Assembly (NCBI GenBank): GCA_012522185.1
Contig: JAAYKY010000027.1
Coordinates: 1 to 64,000, forward strand
DNA from: Flavobacteriaceae bacterium
GTDB lineage: Bacteria > Bacteroidota > Bacteroidia > Flavobacteriales > Weeksellaceae
DNA length: 64,000 bases
Direction of reading: 5' to 3'
The translations under genes and the position numbers were made by a program. The notes beneath the pieces were generated by a model. It made no database searches. It saw only the letters and a program-made list of their open reading frames with translations, and had not been told where the DNA came from. Shown here one piece after another: positions 16,089 through 25,362 of this stretch (its first letter is position 1; each line of letters opens with the position of its first letter).

Positions 16089-17969
16089 TTATTTCAATTG
16101 ATCAAAATTACGTTTGATAAAATCGGTCAATTCTTTTCCTTTCAATAAGTTTTGAGATAATTTCGCCAAATCAAGAGCCTGAACAATCAGTTCTTTCTTT
16201 TCCTCTTCCGGCTTAGAGAGGATTTCATGAGCTAAATCACTATTTGAATTTACAACTAAATTATACATTTCGGGAAAATTACCAGCCCCAAACATACCTC
16301 CACCCATTTGTTGCATTTCCTTCATTCTTCGCATGAATTCAGGCTGCGTAATGATAAAAGGCGCATCCGACATACTTAAATCCTCTAGCTGAATGGTATA
16401 TTTAGCTTTGTCAATGCTGGCTTCGATTTCTTTTTTCAAAGTTTCTTTTTCCTCTTCTGACATTCGAGCAAGAATCGGCTCGTCTTTCTTAATCAGATTA
16501 CTTATGTGATCGGCATCTACTCGTACAAAAGAAATTTTCTCTTTACTCATTTCGAGTTTTTGAATGAAATGCGGCGAAACCGGAGAGTCCAACAATAAAA
16601 CTTCATACCCCTTTTCTTTGGCTGAAGCTACATAAGAATCTTGTTGATCTTTATCAGTAGCATAGAGAATTATGAAATTTCCATCTTTATCGGTTTGATT
16701 TTCTTTTGCTTTCGACTCGAATTCATCCCAAGTATAAAATTGTCCATCTACATTGGGATAAAGCATAAACTTATCGGATTTCTCAGCAAATTTCTCTTCC
16801 GATACCACTCCGTATTCCAATACAATTTTGATATCGTTCCATTTCTTCTCAAATTCTGGACGGTCTTCTTTGAGCAAAGAATTCATCTTATCAGCAACTT
16901 TCCGAGTGATGTATTGGGAAATCTTTTTTACGGCACCATCGGCCTGAAGATAAGACCTGGAAACGTTCAAAGGAATATCCGGAGAGTCAATCACACCGCG
17001 AAGCAACATCAGAAAATCCGGCACAATTCCTTTTACTTCATCGGTCACAAAAACTTGATTTTGGTAAAGCTGAATTTTATCCTTATCGATATTTATATTG
17101 TTTCCAAGTCGCGGAAAAAACAAAATTCCCATCAAGCTAAAAGGGTAATCCACGTTTAAATGAATCCAAAATAATGGCTCTTCAAACTGGGTCGGATACA
17201 ATTCTCGATAGAAGTTTAAATAATCTTCTTTTTGGAGTTCACTCGGGTTTTTTGTCCATGCCGGATGTGTATTGTTGACAATGTTGTCAATTTCCACTTC
17301 CTCCGGTTTAGCATCTTCGGCTGCATCTTCGGCCAAAGGAAGAGTCTGTTTTCGAGTTCCAAATTTAATCGGAACTGGCATGAATTTATTGTACTTTTCC
17401 AATAATTCACGGATTCGATATTCCTCAAGAAACTCTTCTGAGTCCTCTGCAATATGAAGTATGATTTCTGTACCTCTGGTGGTTTTATCTACATTTTCAA
17501 GAGAAAACTCCGGACTTCCATCGCAAATCCATTTCACTGCCGGCTCATCTTTGAAGGATTTTGTAATGATTTCAACCTTCTTCGCCACCATGAATGCCGA
17601 ATAAAAACCCAGTCCAAAATGACCGATGATACCCGCATCCTTTGCCGAGTCTTTGTATTTATTCAAAAATTCTTCTGCCCCGGAAAAAGCGACTTGGTTT
17701 ATGTATTTTTCTACCTCTTCTGCAGTCATACCGATTCCCTGATCGATGATATGGAGGGTTTTATTGGTTTTATCGATTTTGATCTCGATCAGTGGATCTC
17801 CGTACTCAACTTTCGCCTCACCAATATTGATAAGATGTCGAAGCTTCAAAGTCGCATCGGTGGCATTTGACACCAATTCGCGTAAAAATATTTCGTGATC
17901 ACTGTATAAGAACTTTTTAATCAAGGGGAAAATATTTTCCACCGAAACATTGATACTACCTTTTGTCAT
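16089..17969 (-). CDS. htpG: Molecular chaperone HtpG (Hsp90 family)
   Basis: HtpG is a dimeric ATP-dependent chaperone. The 626-residue protein has the N-terminal GHKL ATPase domain with ELVSNATDA, DQGIGMT and GHFGLGFYSAFMVA, and NVSRSYLQ in the middle domain. A C-terminal dimerisation region ends in NFDQLK. Its N-terminal residues KGSINVSVENIFPL match bacterial HtpG. The start ATG at 17969 is upstream of the first strand. It is convergent with the pseudouridine synthase gene. A possible -7-like TATTTTGC is present upstream, but no CIRCE element is seen. Confidence 0.96.
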   Translation of the reverse strand: MTKGSINVSVENIFPLIKKFLYSDHEIFLRELVSNATDATLKLRHLINIGEAKVEYGDPLIEIKIDKTNKTLHIIDQGIGMTAEEVEKYINQVAFSGAEEFLNKYKDSAKDAGIIGHFGLGFYSAFMVAKKVEIITKSFKDEPAVKWICDGSPEFSLENVDKTTRGTEIILHIAEDSEEFLEEYRIRELLEKYNKFMPVPIKFGTRKQTLPLAEDAAEDAKPEEVEIDNIVNNTHPAWTKNPSELQKEDYLNFYRELYPTQFEEPLFWIHLNVDYPFSLMGILFFPRLGNNINIDKDKIQLYQNQVFVTDEVKGIVPDFLMLLRGVIDSPDIPLNVSRSYLQADGAVKKISQYITRKVADKMNSLLKEDRPEFEKKWNDIKIVLEYGVVSEEKFAEKSDKFMLYPNVDGQFYTWDEFESKAKENQTDKDGNFIILYATDKDQQDSYVASAKEKGYEVLLLDSPVSPHFIQKLEMSKEKISFVRVDADHISNLIKKDEPILARMSEEEKETLKKEIEASIDKAKYTIQLEDLSMSDAPFIITQPEFMRRMKEMQQMGGGMFGAGNFPEMYNLVVNSNSDLAHEILSKPEEEKKELIVQALDLAKLSQNLLKGKELTDFIKRNFDQLK

Positions 17970-18119
17970 TTTTAATTTTTTTCACTCAAATAGGCAAAAT
18001 AAATACCAGCCCAAGAATTGATGACAAAATGTCTTGTAATGTCTTGATAATTTAACCTCTGACGTAGATCAAATTATACTTTCTAAAAAATTATTGAACC
18101 ACGAAGAAAACCAAATGTA

Positions 18120-20924
18120 TCAATGCGCTTCCAGCCAATTTTGCCCAACCCCCATTTCCACTTCAAGTGGCACATTTAGATTCACGGCATTTTCCATCGT
18201 TTCTTTGATGATAGGTTTCAAAATATCCAATTCGGATTTGAGCACATCCAACACCAATTCGTCATGTACCTGAAGCAACATTTTGGATTGGAAATCCCTT
18301 TTCAGTATTTTCTGCAAACGGATCATCGCAATTTTGATGATATCCGCCGCAGTTCCCTGAATCGGCGCGTTGACCGCATTTCTTTCGGCATGACCGCGCA
18401 CGACTGCATTTCGGGAATTAATGTCCTTCAGGTACCTCCTTCTTCCCAAAATCGTTTCGACATAGCCTTGTTCTCGTGCCGTTTGAATTTGGTTTTCCAT
18501 GTATTTTTTCAAAACCGGATAGGTTTCGTAATAAGCATCAATTAAATCTTTGGATTCCGAACGGGAAAGTCCGGTTTGTTCACTCAATCCAAAGGCCGAA
18601 ACTCCATAAATAATCCCAAAATTCACGGTTTTTGCCTGACTTCTTTGTTCGCGCGTAACCTCGTCCAAAGCCACTTTAAAAACTCTTGCAGCAGTGGATT
18701 TATGAATGTCCTCTCCTCGATTGAAAGACTCCAACATTATCGGGTCTTTTGAAAGTTCTGCTATGATTCTCAATTCGATTTGCGAATAATCCGCCGAAAC
18801 CAAGACATGATTTTCATCGCGTGCTACAAAAGCCTTTCGGATTTCTCTTCCTTGTTCCGAACGAATCGGGATATTTTGCAAATTCGGATTTACCGAAGCC
18901 AAACGCCCCGTAGCCGCAACCGTTTGACTGAAAGTTGTATGAATTCTTCCGGTATCGGGACGAACTTCTTTCGGCAAAGCATCCACATAAGTGGATTTCA
19001 GTTTTTGCAATTGACGATAATCTAAGATATCAGAAATCACGGGATGTTTATCTTTCAGTTTTACCAAAACTTCCTCGCCGGTGGCGTATTGACCTGTTTT
19101 GGTTTTTTTGGCTTTGGAATCGATTTTCAGTTGATCAAATAGAACTTCACCCAATTGTTTAGGCGAATTTAAATTGAATTCAACTCCGCAAGAATCATAA
19201 ATTTTCTTTTCAATATTGAGAATTTCAGCCGTGATTTTTTCGGATTGCACCGCCAGAACTTCGGTATCCAAACGAATTCCTTCGATTTCCATTTCGGCTA
19301 AAACTTCCATCAATGGCATTTCGAGTTCTTCGAATAATTTCCCGGCATTGACTTCGGGCAATTGAGGTGCAAAAAAATGTTTCAACTGCAAAGTCACATC
19401 GGCATCTTCCACCGCATATTCTTTTTGTTTTTCTAGTTCTACCTGATCAAATTGCAATTGATTCTTTCCTTTTTTCCCGATTAATGTTTCGATCGGAACC
19501 GGTTTGTAGCGCAAATAAGTTTCGGACAAAACATCCATATTGTGACGCATATCGGGGTTTAAAAGATAATGCGCAATCATCGTATCAAATGACTTCCCGG
19601 ACGGTTGAATGCCGTATTTATGCAGAACTTTGTAATCATACTTCAGATTATGACCAATTTTCAATACCGATTCGGATTCAAAAAACGGACGGAATTCTTC
19701 GATGATCTCGCGGGCTTCATTAAAATCCGAGGAAACCGGAACATAATAGCCTTTTCCAGCTTCGAAACTGAAAGCAATTCCCACCAATTCAGCTGTCAGT
19801 GGATCAAGGCCTGTGGTTTCGGTATCAAAACAAACTTCGGGTTGTTGTAGTAATTTATCCAATAATAATTTTCGACCGATTTTACCTTCGGCCAATTGAT
19901 AAACGTGGTCGTAAGTTTCCTGTTCTTTGTAAAAAGCATCATTCATTTCTTCCCCAACCTCATTTCCTTCATCAAACAAAGAAGCCTGAACGGCAAGCTG
20001 GGAAACGGTTTTGGCTTTTTCGACAACTTCGGTTTCTAAATTGAAAGTCCGATAGAAATTCTCCAACATCTGACGGAATTCGAGTTCCATGAAAATTTCC
20101 TTTACTCGTTCTACATCCGGTTCGCACATTTCCAGTTCTTCTTCGTCAAATTCAACCGGCGCATCGATGATAATCGTAGCCAATTTTTTGGACAAAATAC
20201 CCAATTCGCGGTTGGCTTCGATGTTTTCTTTCAGTTTCCCTTTGAGTTCATGTGTATGATCGAGAAGATTTTCCAGTGTTCCATATTCTTTAAGGAATTT
20301 TTTGGCGGTTTTTTCTCCAACGCCTGGTAATCCCGGAATATTATCGACACTGTCGCCCATCATTCCCAGAAAATCAATCACCTGTATCGGGTCATCAACT
20401 CCAAATTTTTCTTTGACTTCGTCCACTCCCCAGATTTCGATTCCCTTTCCAAATGCAGGCGGACGATACATTTTGATATTGTCTGAAACCAATTGTGCAA
20501 AATCTTTATCGGGCGTGACCATATAGGTCGTATAACCTTCTTTTTCTGCTTTTTTCGCTAAAGTTCCGATTACATCGTCGGCCTCATAGCCTTCCGCATA
20601 AAGAACGGGAATACAAAGCGCTTTCAGGATGTCTTGAATAATAGGAACGGCAATTTTAATAGCTTCGGGCGTTTCGTCTCGGTTGGCTTTGTATTGTTCA
20701 TAATCCACCGTTCGCACGGTCGCCTGTCCGACATCGAAAACCACGGCAATGTGCGTAGGTTTTTCGCGTTTCAATACATCGAACAAGGAATTGGTAAATC
20801 CCATGATGGCTGATGTATTTAGGCCTTTGGAGTTGATTCTTGGATTTTTGATGAAGGCATAATAGCCACGAAAAATGAGCGCATAAGCGTCTAATAAAAA
20901 TAGTCTTTTGTCGTCTGAATTCAT
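18120..20924 (-). CDS. polA: DNA polymerase I
   Basis: This 934-residue enzyme fills gaps and removes RNA primers in DNA replication and repair. The order of domains is: N-terminal 5'-3' exonuclease (LFLLDAYALIFRGYYAFI, then GYEADDVIGTLAKKAE), a 3'-5' exonuclease with CFDTETTGLDP and the later YAVEDADVTLQL, and the polymerase with VSADYSQIELRIIAEL (motif A), RRYLKDINSRN and LLQVHDELVLDV (motif C). The presence of DTET and DADV suggests that proofreading residues are kept, unlike in some relatives. It is monocistronic, and the upstream CTACCTTTA resembles a -7 box. Confidence 0.97.
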   Translation of the reverse strand: MNSDDKRLFLLDAYALIFRGYYAFIKNPRINSKGLNTSAIMGFTNSLFDVLKREKPTHIAVVFDVGQATVRTVDYEQYKANRDETPEAIKIAVPIIQDILKALCIPVLYAEGYEADDVIGTLAKKAEKEGYTTYMVTPDKDFAQLVSDNIKMYRPPAFGKGIEIWGVDEVKEKFGVDDPIQVIDFLGMMGDSVDNIPGLPGVGEKTAKKFLKEYGTLENLLDHTHELKGKLKENIEANRELGILSKKLATIIIDAPVEFDEEELEMCEPDVERVKEIFMELEFRQMLENFYRTFNLETEVVEKAKTVSQLAVQASLFDEGNEVGEEMNDAFYKEQETYDHVYQLAEGKIGRKLLLDKLLQQPEVCFDTETTGLDPLTAELVGIAFSFEAGKGYYVPVSSDFNEAREIIEEFRPFFESESVLKIGHNLKYDYKVLHKYGIQPSGKSFDTMIAHYLLNPDMRHNMDVLSETYLRYKPVPIETLIGKKGKNQLQFDQVELEKQKEYAVEDADVTLQLKHFFAPQLPEVNAGKLFEELEMPLMEVLAEMEIEGIRLDTEVLAVQSEKITAEILNIEKKIYDSCGVEFNLNSPKQLGEVLFDQLKIDSKAKKTKTGQYATGEEVLVKLKDKHPVISDILDYRQLQKLKSTYVDALPKEVRPDTGRIHTTFSQTVAATGRLASVNPNLQNIPIRSEQGREIRKAFVARDENHVLVSADYSQIELRIIAELSKDPIMLESFNRGEDIHKSTAARVFKVALDEVTREQRSQAKTVNFGIIYGVSAFGLSEQTGLSRSESKDLIDAYYETYPVLKKYMENQIQTAREQGYVETILGRRRYLKDINSRNAVVRGHAERNAVNAPIQGTAADIIKIAMIRLQKILKRDFQSKMLLQVHDELVLDVLKSELDILKPIIKETMENAVNLNVPLEVEMGVGQNWLEAH

Positions 20925-21144
20925 AGTTTGTAAAGGTAGGGAAATTTTAGTTTTGAGGTATTGCGAGTTGGAGGATTAGAGAGTTGGAGAATGAGTGTTT
21001 TTCACCACAAAGGACACTAAGTCTTTCACGAAGAAACACAAATAAGAATTTCCCCCTAATTTTGGGGATGGTGTTGTAGGTTTGAGTAATTTATTCTAAT
21101 CAAACAATCAATGATGTCAACTCAAAACGCATAAATCAAAACAC

Positions 21145-21477
21145 TCAAGACTCCGGTGCGAGTTCCACGACCAATCCTTCGATTTCTTCGGTAATCTGAA
21201 TCTGGCAACCCAAACGGCTGTTTTCTTTTACATGAAAAGCTTCGGAAAGCATGGCTTCTTCGTCGTCTTCCATGGGTGGTAATTCCACATCTTCCGACAA
21301 AATATAGCATTGACAAGAAGCGCACATGGCCATCCCGCCGCAAATTCCAATGGTTCCTTCCGGCGCAAGTTCATAAGCCCTTACCAATTCCATTATGTTC
21401 ATGGACATATCGGTAGGAGCGTCCACTTCGTGGGAAATTCCTTCACGGTCAATGATGGTTATTTTAACGTCAGACAT
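21145..21477 (-). CDS. Adrenodoxin-type 2Fe-2S ferredoxin
   Basis: This 110-residue protein has the cysteine pattern of a 2Fe-2S ferredoxin of the Isc/adrenodoxin kind: Cys46, Cys52, Cys55 and Cys91 (CGGMAMCASC, then C). It is strongly acidic around the C-terminal helix (ELPPMEDDEEAML). It would carry single electrons to a partner in the cytosol. I used the ATG at 21477 instead of the track's TTG two codons earlier. It is located 15 bases downstream of the azurin-like gene, so the two probably share a message. Confidence 0.9.
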   Translation of the reverse strand: MSDVKITIIDREGISHEVDAPTDMSMNIMELVRAYELAPEGTIGICGGMAMCASCQCYILSEDVELPPMEDDEEAMLSEAFHVKENSRLGCQIQITEEIEGLVVELAPES

Positions 21478-21492
21478 ATTCAAACAATTAAA

Positions 21493-21996
21493 TTAAATCG
21501 CAGTAATGGTTCCTTTCATAGCAATCCAATGACCGGGAAATGTGCACACGAAAGTATATTCGCCAGCCTCTTTCAATGTAAATTTAATGGTCTCCGATTC
21601 GCCCGGTCCTAATAATTTGGTATGTGCAATGATATCAGTAATATAAAGATCAGAAATATAGTCGTTATCCTTCTCCCTCACGGAAGCATTCGCAAAAGCT
21701 TGAACATCTGCGTCTTTTTCCAAAATCACCACATTGTGCCCCATGGTTTCGATGGGCAAAACACCCACATTTGTAAAAGTCAGTGTAACTTCTTTGCCCG
21801 CTTCTACGGTAAATTCGGTTTTGTCGAATTTCATATCGTCGGTTCCTTTCAATTCCAGCACATTGGGCTCGGCTTGTTTTTCTTCGATTTGTGCTTCAGG
21901 TACTGTTGTGACTTCCTCTTGTTCCACTTTTTGGGTATCGGGACCACAGGAAATAACTCCAAATATAACGGCAAATGTAAGTGCGATTTTTTTCAT
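21493..21996 (-). CDS. Azurin-like blue copper lipoprotein
   Basis: This cupredoxin has 167 residues from the ATG at 21996, chosen because it begins a lipoprotein signal (TFAVIFGVISCGPD, lipobox Cys17). The track start adds 20 residues that do not look like a signal. A Glu/Gln-rich linker of about 30 residues leads into the azurin domain. Its type 1 copper ligands are His87 (ETMGHNVV), Cys151, His156 and Met160 (CTFPGHWIAM). Azurins pass electrons in the periplasm or on the outer leaflet, for example to respiratory reductases or peroxidases. Here it is attached to a membrane by lipid. Confidence 0.9.
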   Translation of the reverse strand: MKKIALTFAVIFGVISCGPDTQKVEQEEVTTVPEAQIEEKQAEPNVLELKGTDDMKFDKTEFTVEAGKEVTLTFTNVGVLPIETMGHNVVILEKDADVQAFANASVREKDNDYISDLYITDIIAHTKLLGPGESETIKFTLKEAGEYTFVCTFPGHWIAMKGTITAI

Positions 21997-22091
21997 GTCT
22001 TTTGGTTTTCTATAAAGGTAAAAACCTATTCCGACTTGACAAATGATTGATGTCAATTTTGATTTCGAAATTGGATTTATTCAGGAGCAAT

Positions 22092-22739
22092 TTAAGGTAT
22101 ATCCAAATATTTATGTGTCTGAACCGAAACTTGCCATTTGGGGTTTTCTTTGACGTAATCGATGAGTTGGGGCGTCATTTTATCGCGTTTGCTCCATTCT
22201 ACCTGTAAATAAAGTTTGGCATTGGGATTAACGCCTTCGGCGTATTTTTCAGCAAATCGGAAATCATCCTTATTGAAAATGATGCATTTCAATTCGGAAG
22301 CGTTTTGAAGAACATCCGGTTGAACTTCCGCCAGCTTTTTTGGCGAAAGCGTAATCCAGTCCAGTTGTCCACTCAGGGAATAAGCACCGGAAGTTTCGAT
22401 GTGTATAGTTGCTCCGAATTCTTTGAGTTTAGAAGTCAGAAAATCAAGGTTCCACATCAGCGGTTCGCCACCTGTAATGACAATGGTTTTGGAATTTGAA
22501 GTAGCTTGTTTGGCCAATTCTTCCATATCGGTCAGCGGATGTTTTTCCGCATCCCAACTGTCTTTCACATCACACCAATGACAGCCCACATCGCAGCCGC
22601 CCAACCGAATGAAATAAGCCGCTTTACCGGCATGTGCGCCTTCTCCCTGTAGGGTATAGAAATGCTCCATTACCGGAAGAAGCCGACCTTCTTTCAGCAA
22701 TTCTGATTCTCTTTCTGTAATGGAATTCAGGGTAATCAT
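22092..22739 (-). CDS. queE: 7-carboxy-7-deazaguanine synthase (radical SAM)
   Basis: QueE makes the deazaguanine ring from 6-carboxytetrahydropterin during queuosine synthesis. The 215-residue protein has the 4Fe-4S radical SAM motif CDVGCHWC (Cys49, Cys53, Cys56), followed by VITGGEP. The N-terminal HFYTLQGEGAHAGKAAYFIRLGG is typical of QueE. It overlaps folD by 4 bases and is the downstream gene. Cotranscription may be only gene packing, although both use pterin or folate chemistry. Confidence 0.9.
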   Translation of the reverse strand: MITLNSITERESELLKEGRLLPVMEHFYTLQGEGAHAGKAAYFIRLGGCDVGCHWCDVKDSWDAEKHPLTDMEELAKQATSNSKTIVITGGEPLMWNLDFLTSKLKEFGATIHIETSGAYSLSGQLDWITLSPKKLAEVQPDVLQNASELKCIIFNKDDFRFAEKYAEGVNPNAKLYLQVEWSKRDKMTPQLIDYVKENPKWQVSVQTHKYLDIP

Positions 22740-23611
22740 TTTGTATTGTTCTTATACGCCAATAAGGTGTTTTTCAGCAACATCGCACGGGTCATCGGTC
22801 CCACTCCTCCGGGAACAGGTGTGATCCAAGAAGCTTTTTGTTTTACGTTTTCAAAGTCCACGTCGCCCACAAGCTTATATCCCTTTTCGGAATCGTCGTC
22901 CACACGGGTAATTCCAACGTCGATGACAACAGCACCTTCTTTGACCATATCGGCAGTTAAAAATCCGGGAACACCCAATGCTGTAATGACAATATCCGCA
23001 TGATTGGTATAATAAGATAAATTCTCAGTATTGCTATGCGTCAAGGTTACGGTACTGTTTCCGGGAAAATCCTTGCGCCCCATCAAAATGCTCATCGGCC
23101 TTCCCACGATTCGGCTTCTTCCGATGATTACTGCATGCTTTCCCCGAGTCGGGATATTGTACCGGTCAAGCATTTCCAGAATTCCGAACGGTGTGGCCGG
23201 TAGGAATGTACTCATATCAAGCGCCATTTTCCCGAAATTCGTCGGATGAAATCCGTCCACGTCTCGTTTAGGATTGATGGCTTCGATGATTTCTTCCTGA
23301 TCAATCTGCGCCGGAAGCGGAAGCTGAACAATAAATCCGTCAAGGTTTTCTTGGGTATTTAATTTTTGAATGACTTCCAATAATTCGGTTTGAGAAACGG
23401 TATTGGGCAATTTCACCAAAGAAGATTCAAATCCCACTTGCTGACAATCTTTGATTTTATTGTTGACATAAGTCTGACTTGCGCCGTCATTTCCAACCAA
23501 AACCGCTGCCAAATGAGGTTTGCGTTTTCCTTCTTTTACTGCAGCTTCCACTGCTTCTTTGATTTCTTGTTTAATTTCCTTTGCTAACTTGATTCCGTCC
23601 AGAATTTGCAT
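22736..23611 (-). CDS. folD: Bifunctional methylenetetrahydrofolate dehydrogenase/cyclohydrolase
   Basis: FolD interconverts methylene-, methenyl- and 10-formyl-tetrahydrofolate for one-carbon metabolism. The 291-residue protein starts MQILDGIKLAKEIK and shows SQTYVNNKIKDC (catalytic Lys region), GFIVQLPLP and the Rossmann part HAVIIGRSRIVGRPM. The end is GGVGPMTRAMLLKNTL, as expected. The start at 23611 is preferred because the track start (TTG at 23629) sits in the TACCTTTG promoter box. The stop overlaps queE. Confidence 0.96.
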   Translation of the reverse strand: MQILDGIKLAKEIKQEIKEAVEAAVKEGKRKPHLAAVLVGNDGASQTYVNNKIKDCQQVGFESSLVKLPNTVSQTELLEVIQKLNTQENLDGFIVQLPLPAQIDQEEIIEAINPKRDVDGFHPTNFGKMALDMSTFLPATPFGILEMLDRYNIPTRGKHAVIIGRSRIVGRPMSILMGRKDFPGNSTVTLTHSNTENLSYYTNHADIVITALGVPGFLTADMVKEGAVVIDVGITRVDDDSEKGYKLVGDVDFENVKQKASWITPVPGGVGPMTRAMLLKNTLLAYKNNTK

Positions 23612-23626
23612 GCCCAAAATTTTTTG

Positions 23627-23634
23627 CAAAGGTA
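23627..23634 (-). promoter_or_regulatory. Candidate -7 promoter box of folD-queE
   Basis: On the minus strand TACCTTTG matches TAnnTTTG exactly, 15 bases upstream of the folD ATG. The resulting leader would be only about 10 bases, so translation would be close to leaderless. No TTG is found at the -33 position. Confidence 0.4.
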
Positions 23635-23693
23635 AGGATTTGGTATTAGGTAGAGCGCATCGGTGAATGGGATTTTTAATCTATGAGTTAATC

Positions 23694-23839
23694 AGCCCTA
23701 ACAGGGTTTGAAACTCTGTTAGGGCTTGTAAATAGAACTACGAAGTTGGCAAAATTGGTTGCCGCGCTTATTTTATTTCGCTCACTAAAATAAGTACAGG
23801 TCATTGCGAGCACGAAGCAATCTTTTCGCACGCAATGAC
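23694..23839. repeat. Three stem-loops in tandem between folD and the flavoprotein gene
   Basis: Three hairpins lie next to each other. First, AGCCCTAACAGGGTTT pairs with AAACTCTGTTAGGGCT (23694-23726) with one G-T pair. Second, CTTATTTTA pairs with TAAAATAAG (23767-23794) around a 10-base loop. Third, GTCATTGCG pairs with CGCAATGAC (23810-23839), enclosing AGCACGAAGCAATC. The last two resemble dispersed repeats that I recall from Flavobacteriia (GTCATTGCGAGC-GAAGCAATC type). The genes on both sides are divergent, so these are not terminators of either. No gene was found in this gap of about 300 bases. Confidence 0.6.
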
Positions 23840-23908
23840 AACGGAATTTTACAAAGTTTTAATAAACTCAAATTTTATCCGAACTTCGCCAAACGAATTT
23901 CGAACTAA

Positions 23909-25111
23909 ATGAGAAAAATTGCCATCATCGGCGGAGGTGCTGCCGGATTTTTCACTGCGGCCAATCTTGGAAAAGAACGGGGAAACCAAACGGTTTTGTT
24001 TGAGCAATCTTCAGCGCCTTTGCAGAAGGTCAGGGTTTCGGGTGGCGGAAGGTGCAATGTGACACACGCTTGTTTTGATCCGAAAGAATTGGTCGAATTT
24101 TATCCGCGCGGAAAAAAGGAATTACTGAGTGTTTTTCATAAATTTCAGCCAGGCGATACGATGGGATGGTTTGAAAGCCGAAAAGTTTCGCTGAAAATTG
24201 AGGACGACAACCGGATTTTCCCCATTTCCGATAATTCGATGAGCATCATTGAATGTCTGATGGCAGAAGCCAAAAAAAATCAGGTGGAAATTCGGCTCAA
24301 TGAAAACGTTCAGAAAATCACGCCTACAGAAAACGGTTTTCTGGTTCAATCCAAATCGGGTTCTTACGAATTTGAAAAGGTCATTTTCACACCGGGAAGT
24401 AGCGTGAAATCGATGGAAATTCTAAAGAATTTAGGACATAAGATTGTCAAACCCGTTCCTTCGCTTTTTACGTTCAACATCAAAGATCAACGACTGAAAG
24501 ATCTGATGGGAATAAGCTTTGAATGGGCGGAAATTTCGATTCCCGAATTGAAAATGGAGGCGGAAGGTCCGATGCTCATTACGCATTGGGGATTGAGCGG
24601 TCCGGGAATTCTGCGGCTTTCGGCCTGGGGTGCTCTGGAATTGCATAAATTGAATTATGAATTCGAAATCAAAATCAATTTCATTCAGAAAGACAAGAAT
24701 GAATGCCTAGATTTTCTAAATAAATTCAAATCGGAACATCCAAAAAAATCGGTTTATAAGATCAATCCTTTTTCGTTTCCGAAGCGTTTCTGGCATCGGA
24801 TTCTGGAAGTTTTAAAAGTTCCTGTGGATTTGAATTATTCAAATTTGAATAAAAATCAAATCATGCAAATTTCGATTGAACTGACCGAAGGGATTTACAA
24901 AGTCAAAGGGAAAAGTACTTTTAAGGATGAATTTGTAACGGCTGGCGGTGTGGATTTGCGTGAAATCAACTTCAAAACGATGGAAAGTAAGGTTTTGCCC
25001 AATTTCTATCTGGCCGGAGAAATTCTAAACATTGACGCGATTACAGGCGGATTTAACTTTCAGGCTTGCTGGAGTGAAGGGTTTTTGATTTCGGAAGCTT
25101 TGAAAGGTTAG
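23909..25111 (+). CDS. HI0933-family NAD(P)/FAD-dependent oxidoreductase
   Basis: This 400-residue flavoprotein has an N-terminal FAD-binding Rossmann motif IIGGGAAGFFTAANL at about residues 5-19, the family block KVRVSGGGRCNVTHACFDP and the C-terminal EILNIDAITGGFNFQACWSEGF. That set defines the HI0933/BaiN-like family. Its members reduce unsaturated substrates such as 7-dehydrosteroids in gut bacteria, but the substrate is unknown here. It is transcribed alone and divergently from folD. Confidence 0.88.
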   Translation: MRKIAIIGGGAAGFFTAANLGKERGNQTVLFEQSSAPLQKVRVSGGGRCNVTHACFDPKELVEFYPRGKKELLSVFHKFQPGDTMGWFESRKVSLKIEDDNRIFPISDNSMSIIECLMAEAKKNQVEIRLNENVQKITPTENGFLVQSKSGSYEFEKVIFTPGSSVKSMEILKNLGHKIVKPVPSLFTFNIKDQRLKDLMGISFEWAEISIPELKMEAEGPMLITHWGLSGPGILRLSAWGALELHKLNYEFEIKINFIQKDKNECLDFLNKFKSEHPKKSVYKINPFSFPKRFWHRILEVLKVPVDLNYSNLNKNQIMQISIELTEGIYKVKGKSTFKDEFVTAGGVDLREINFKTMESKVLPNFYLAGEILNIDAITGGFNFQACWSEGFLISEALKG

Positions 25112-25362
25112 AGGTTTCAGGTTTAAAGTTTCAGGTTTAAAGTTTTTCGGTACGGTCGGAGTTATTCATTTTAAATTTATAATGTGGAACTTTAAATAGC
25201 TAAAACCAATCCCGTCTTAATACTCTGCTTCAGCAGTCCGCCGGGGCGGATAATACTCAAGTCTTCATACTTTTTATAACCACAAAGGACACAAGGTTTT
25301 CACACTAAGGTCACAAAGAGATGTCTTAATACTTGATACTTCAATCTTAATACTTTTTAAAT
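25112..25362. repeat. Repeat-rich intergenic stretch without genes
   Basis: This stretch begins with two copies of the 14-bp GTTTCAGGTTTAAA (25114-25141). It then has a short palindrome TCCGCC-GG-GGCGGA (25237-25250). It also holds three occurrences of TCTTAATACT and a CACAAAGGACACAAGG segment (25280-25297) that has a relative near 21004 (CACAAAGGACACTAAG) and partly at 18098. These look like short dispersed repeats or relics. I see no gene or promoter for the upstream region. Confidence 0.45.

Noticed and set aside
16641-17159. 172-residue ORF on the plus strand opposite htpG
   Set aside because: The htpG gene on the minus strand is intact and conserved throughout; the ORF is its antisense shadow with no recognisable motifs.
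21622-22050. 142-residue plus-strand ORF opposite the azurin gene
   Set aside because: The azurin frame has a signal peptide and all four copper ligands, so the opposite frame is a shadow.
25112-25362. CRISPR-like repeats
   Set aside because: Only two adjacent 14-bp copies are present, without spacers, and there are no cas genes nearby.
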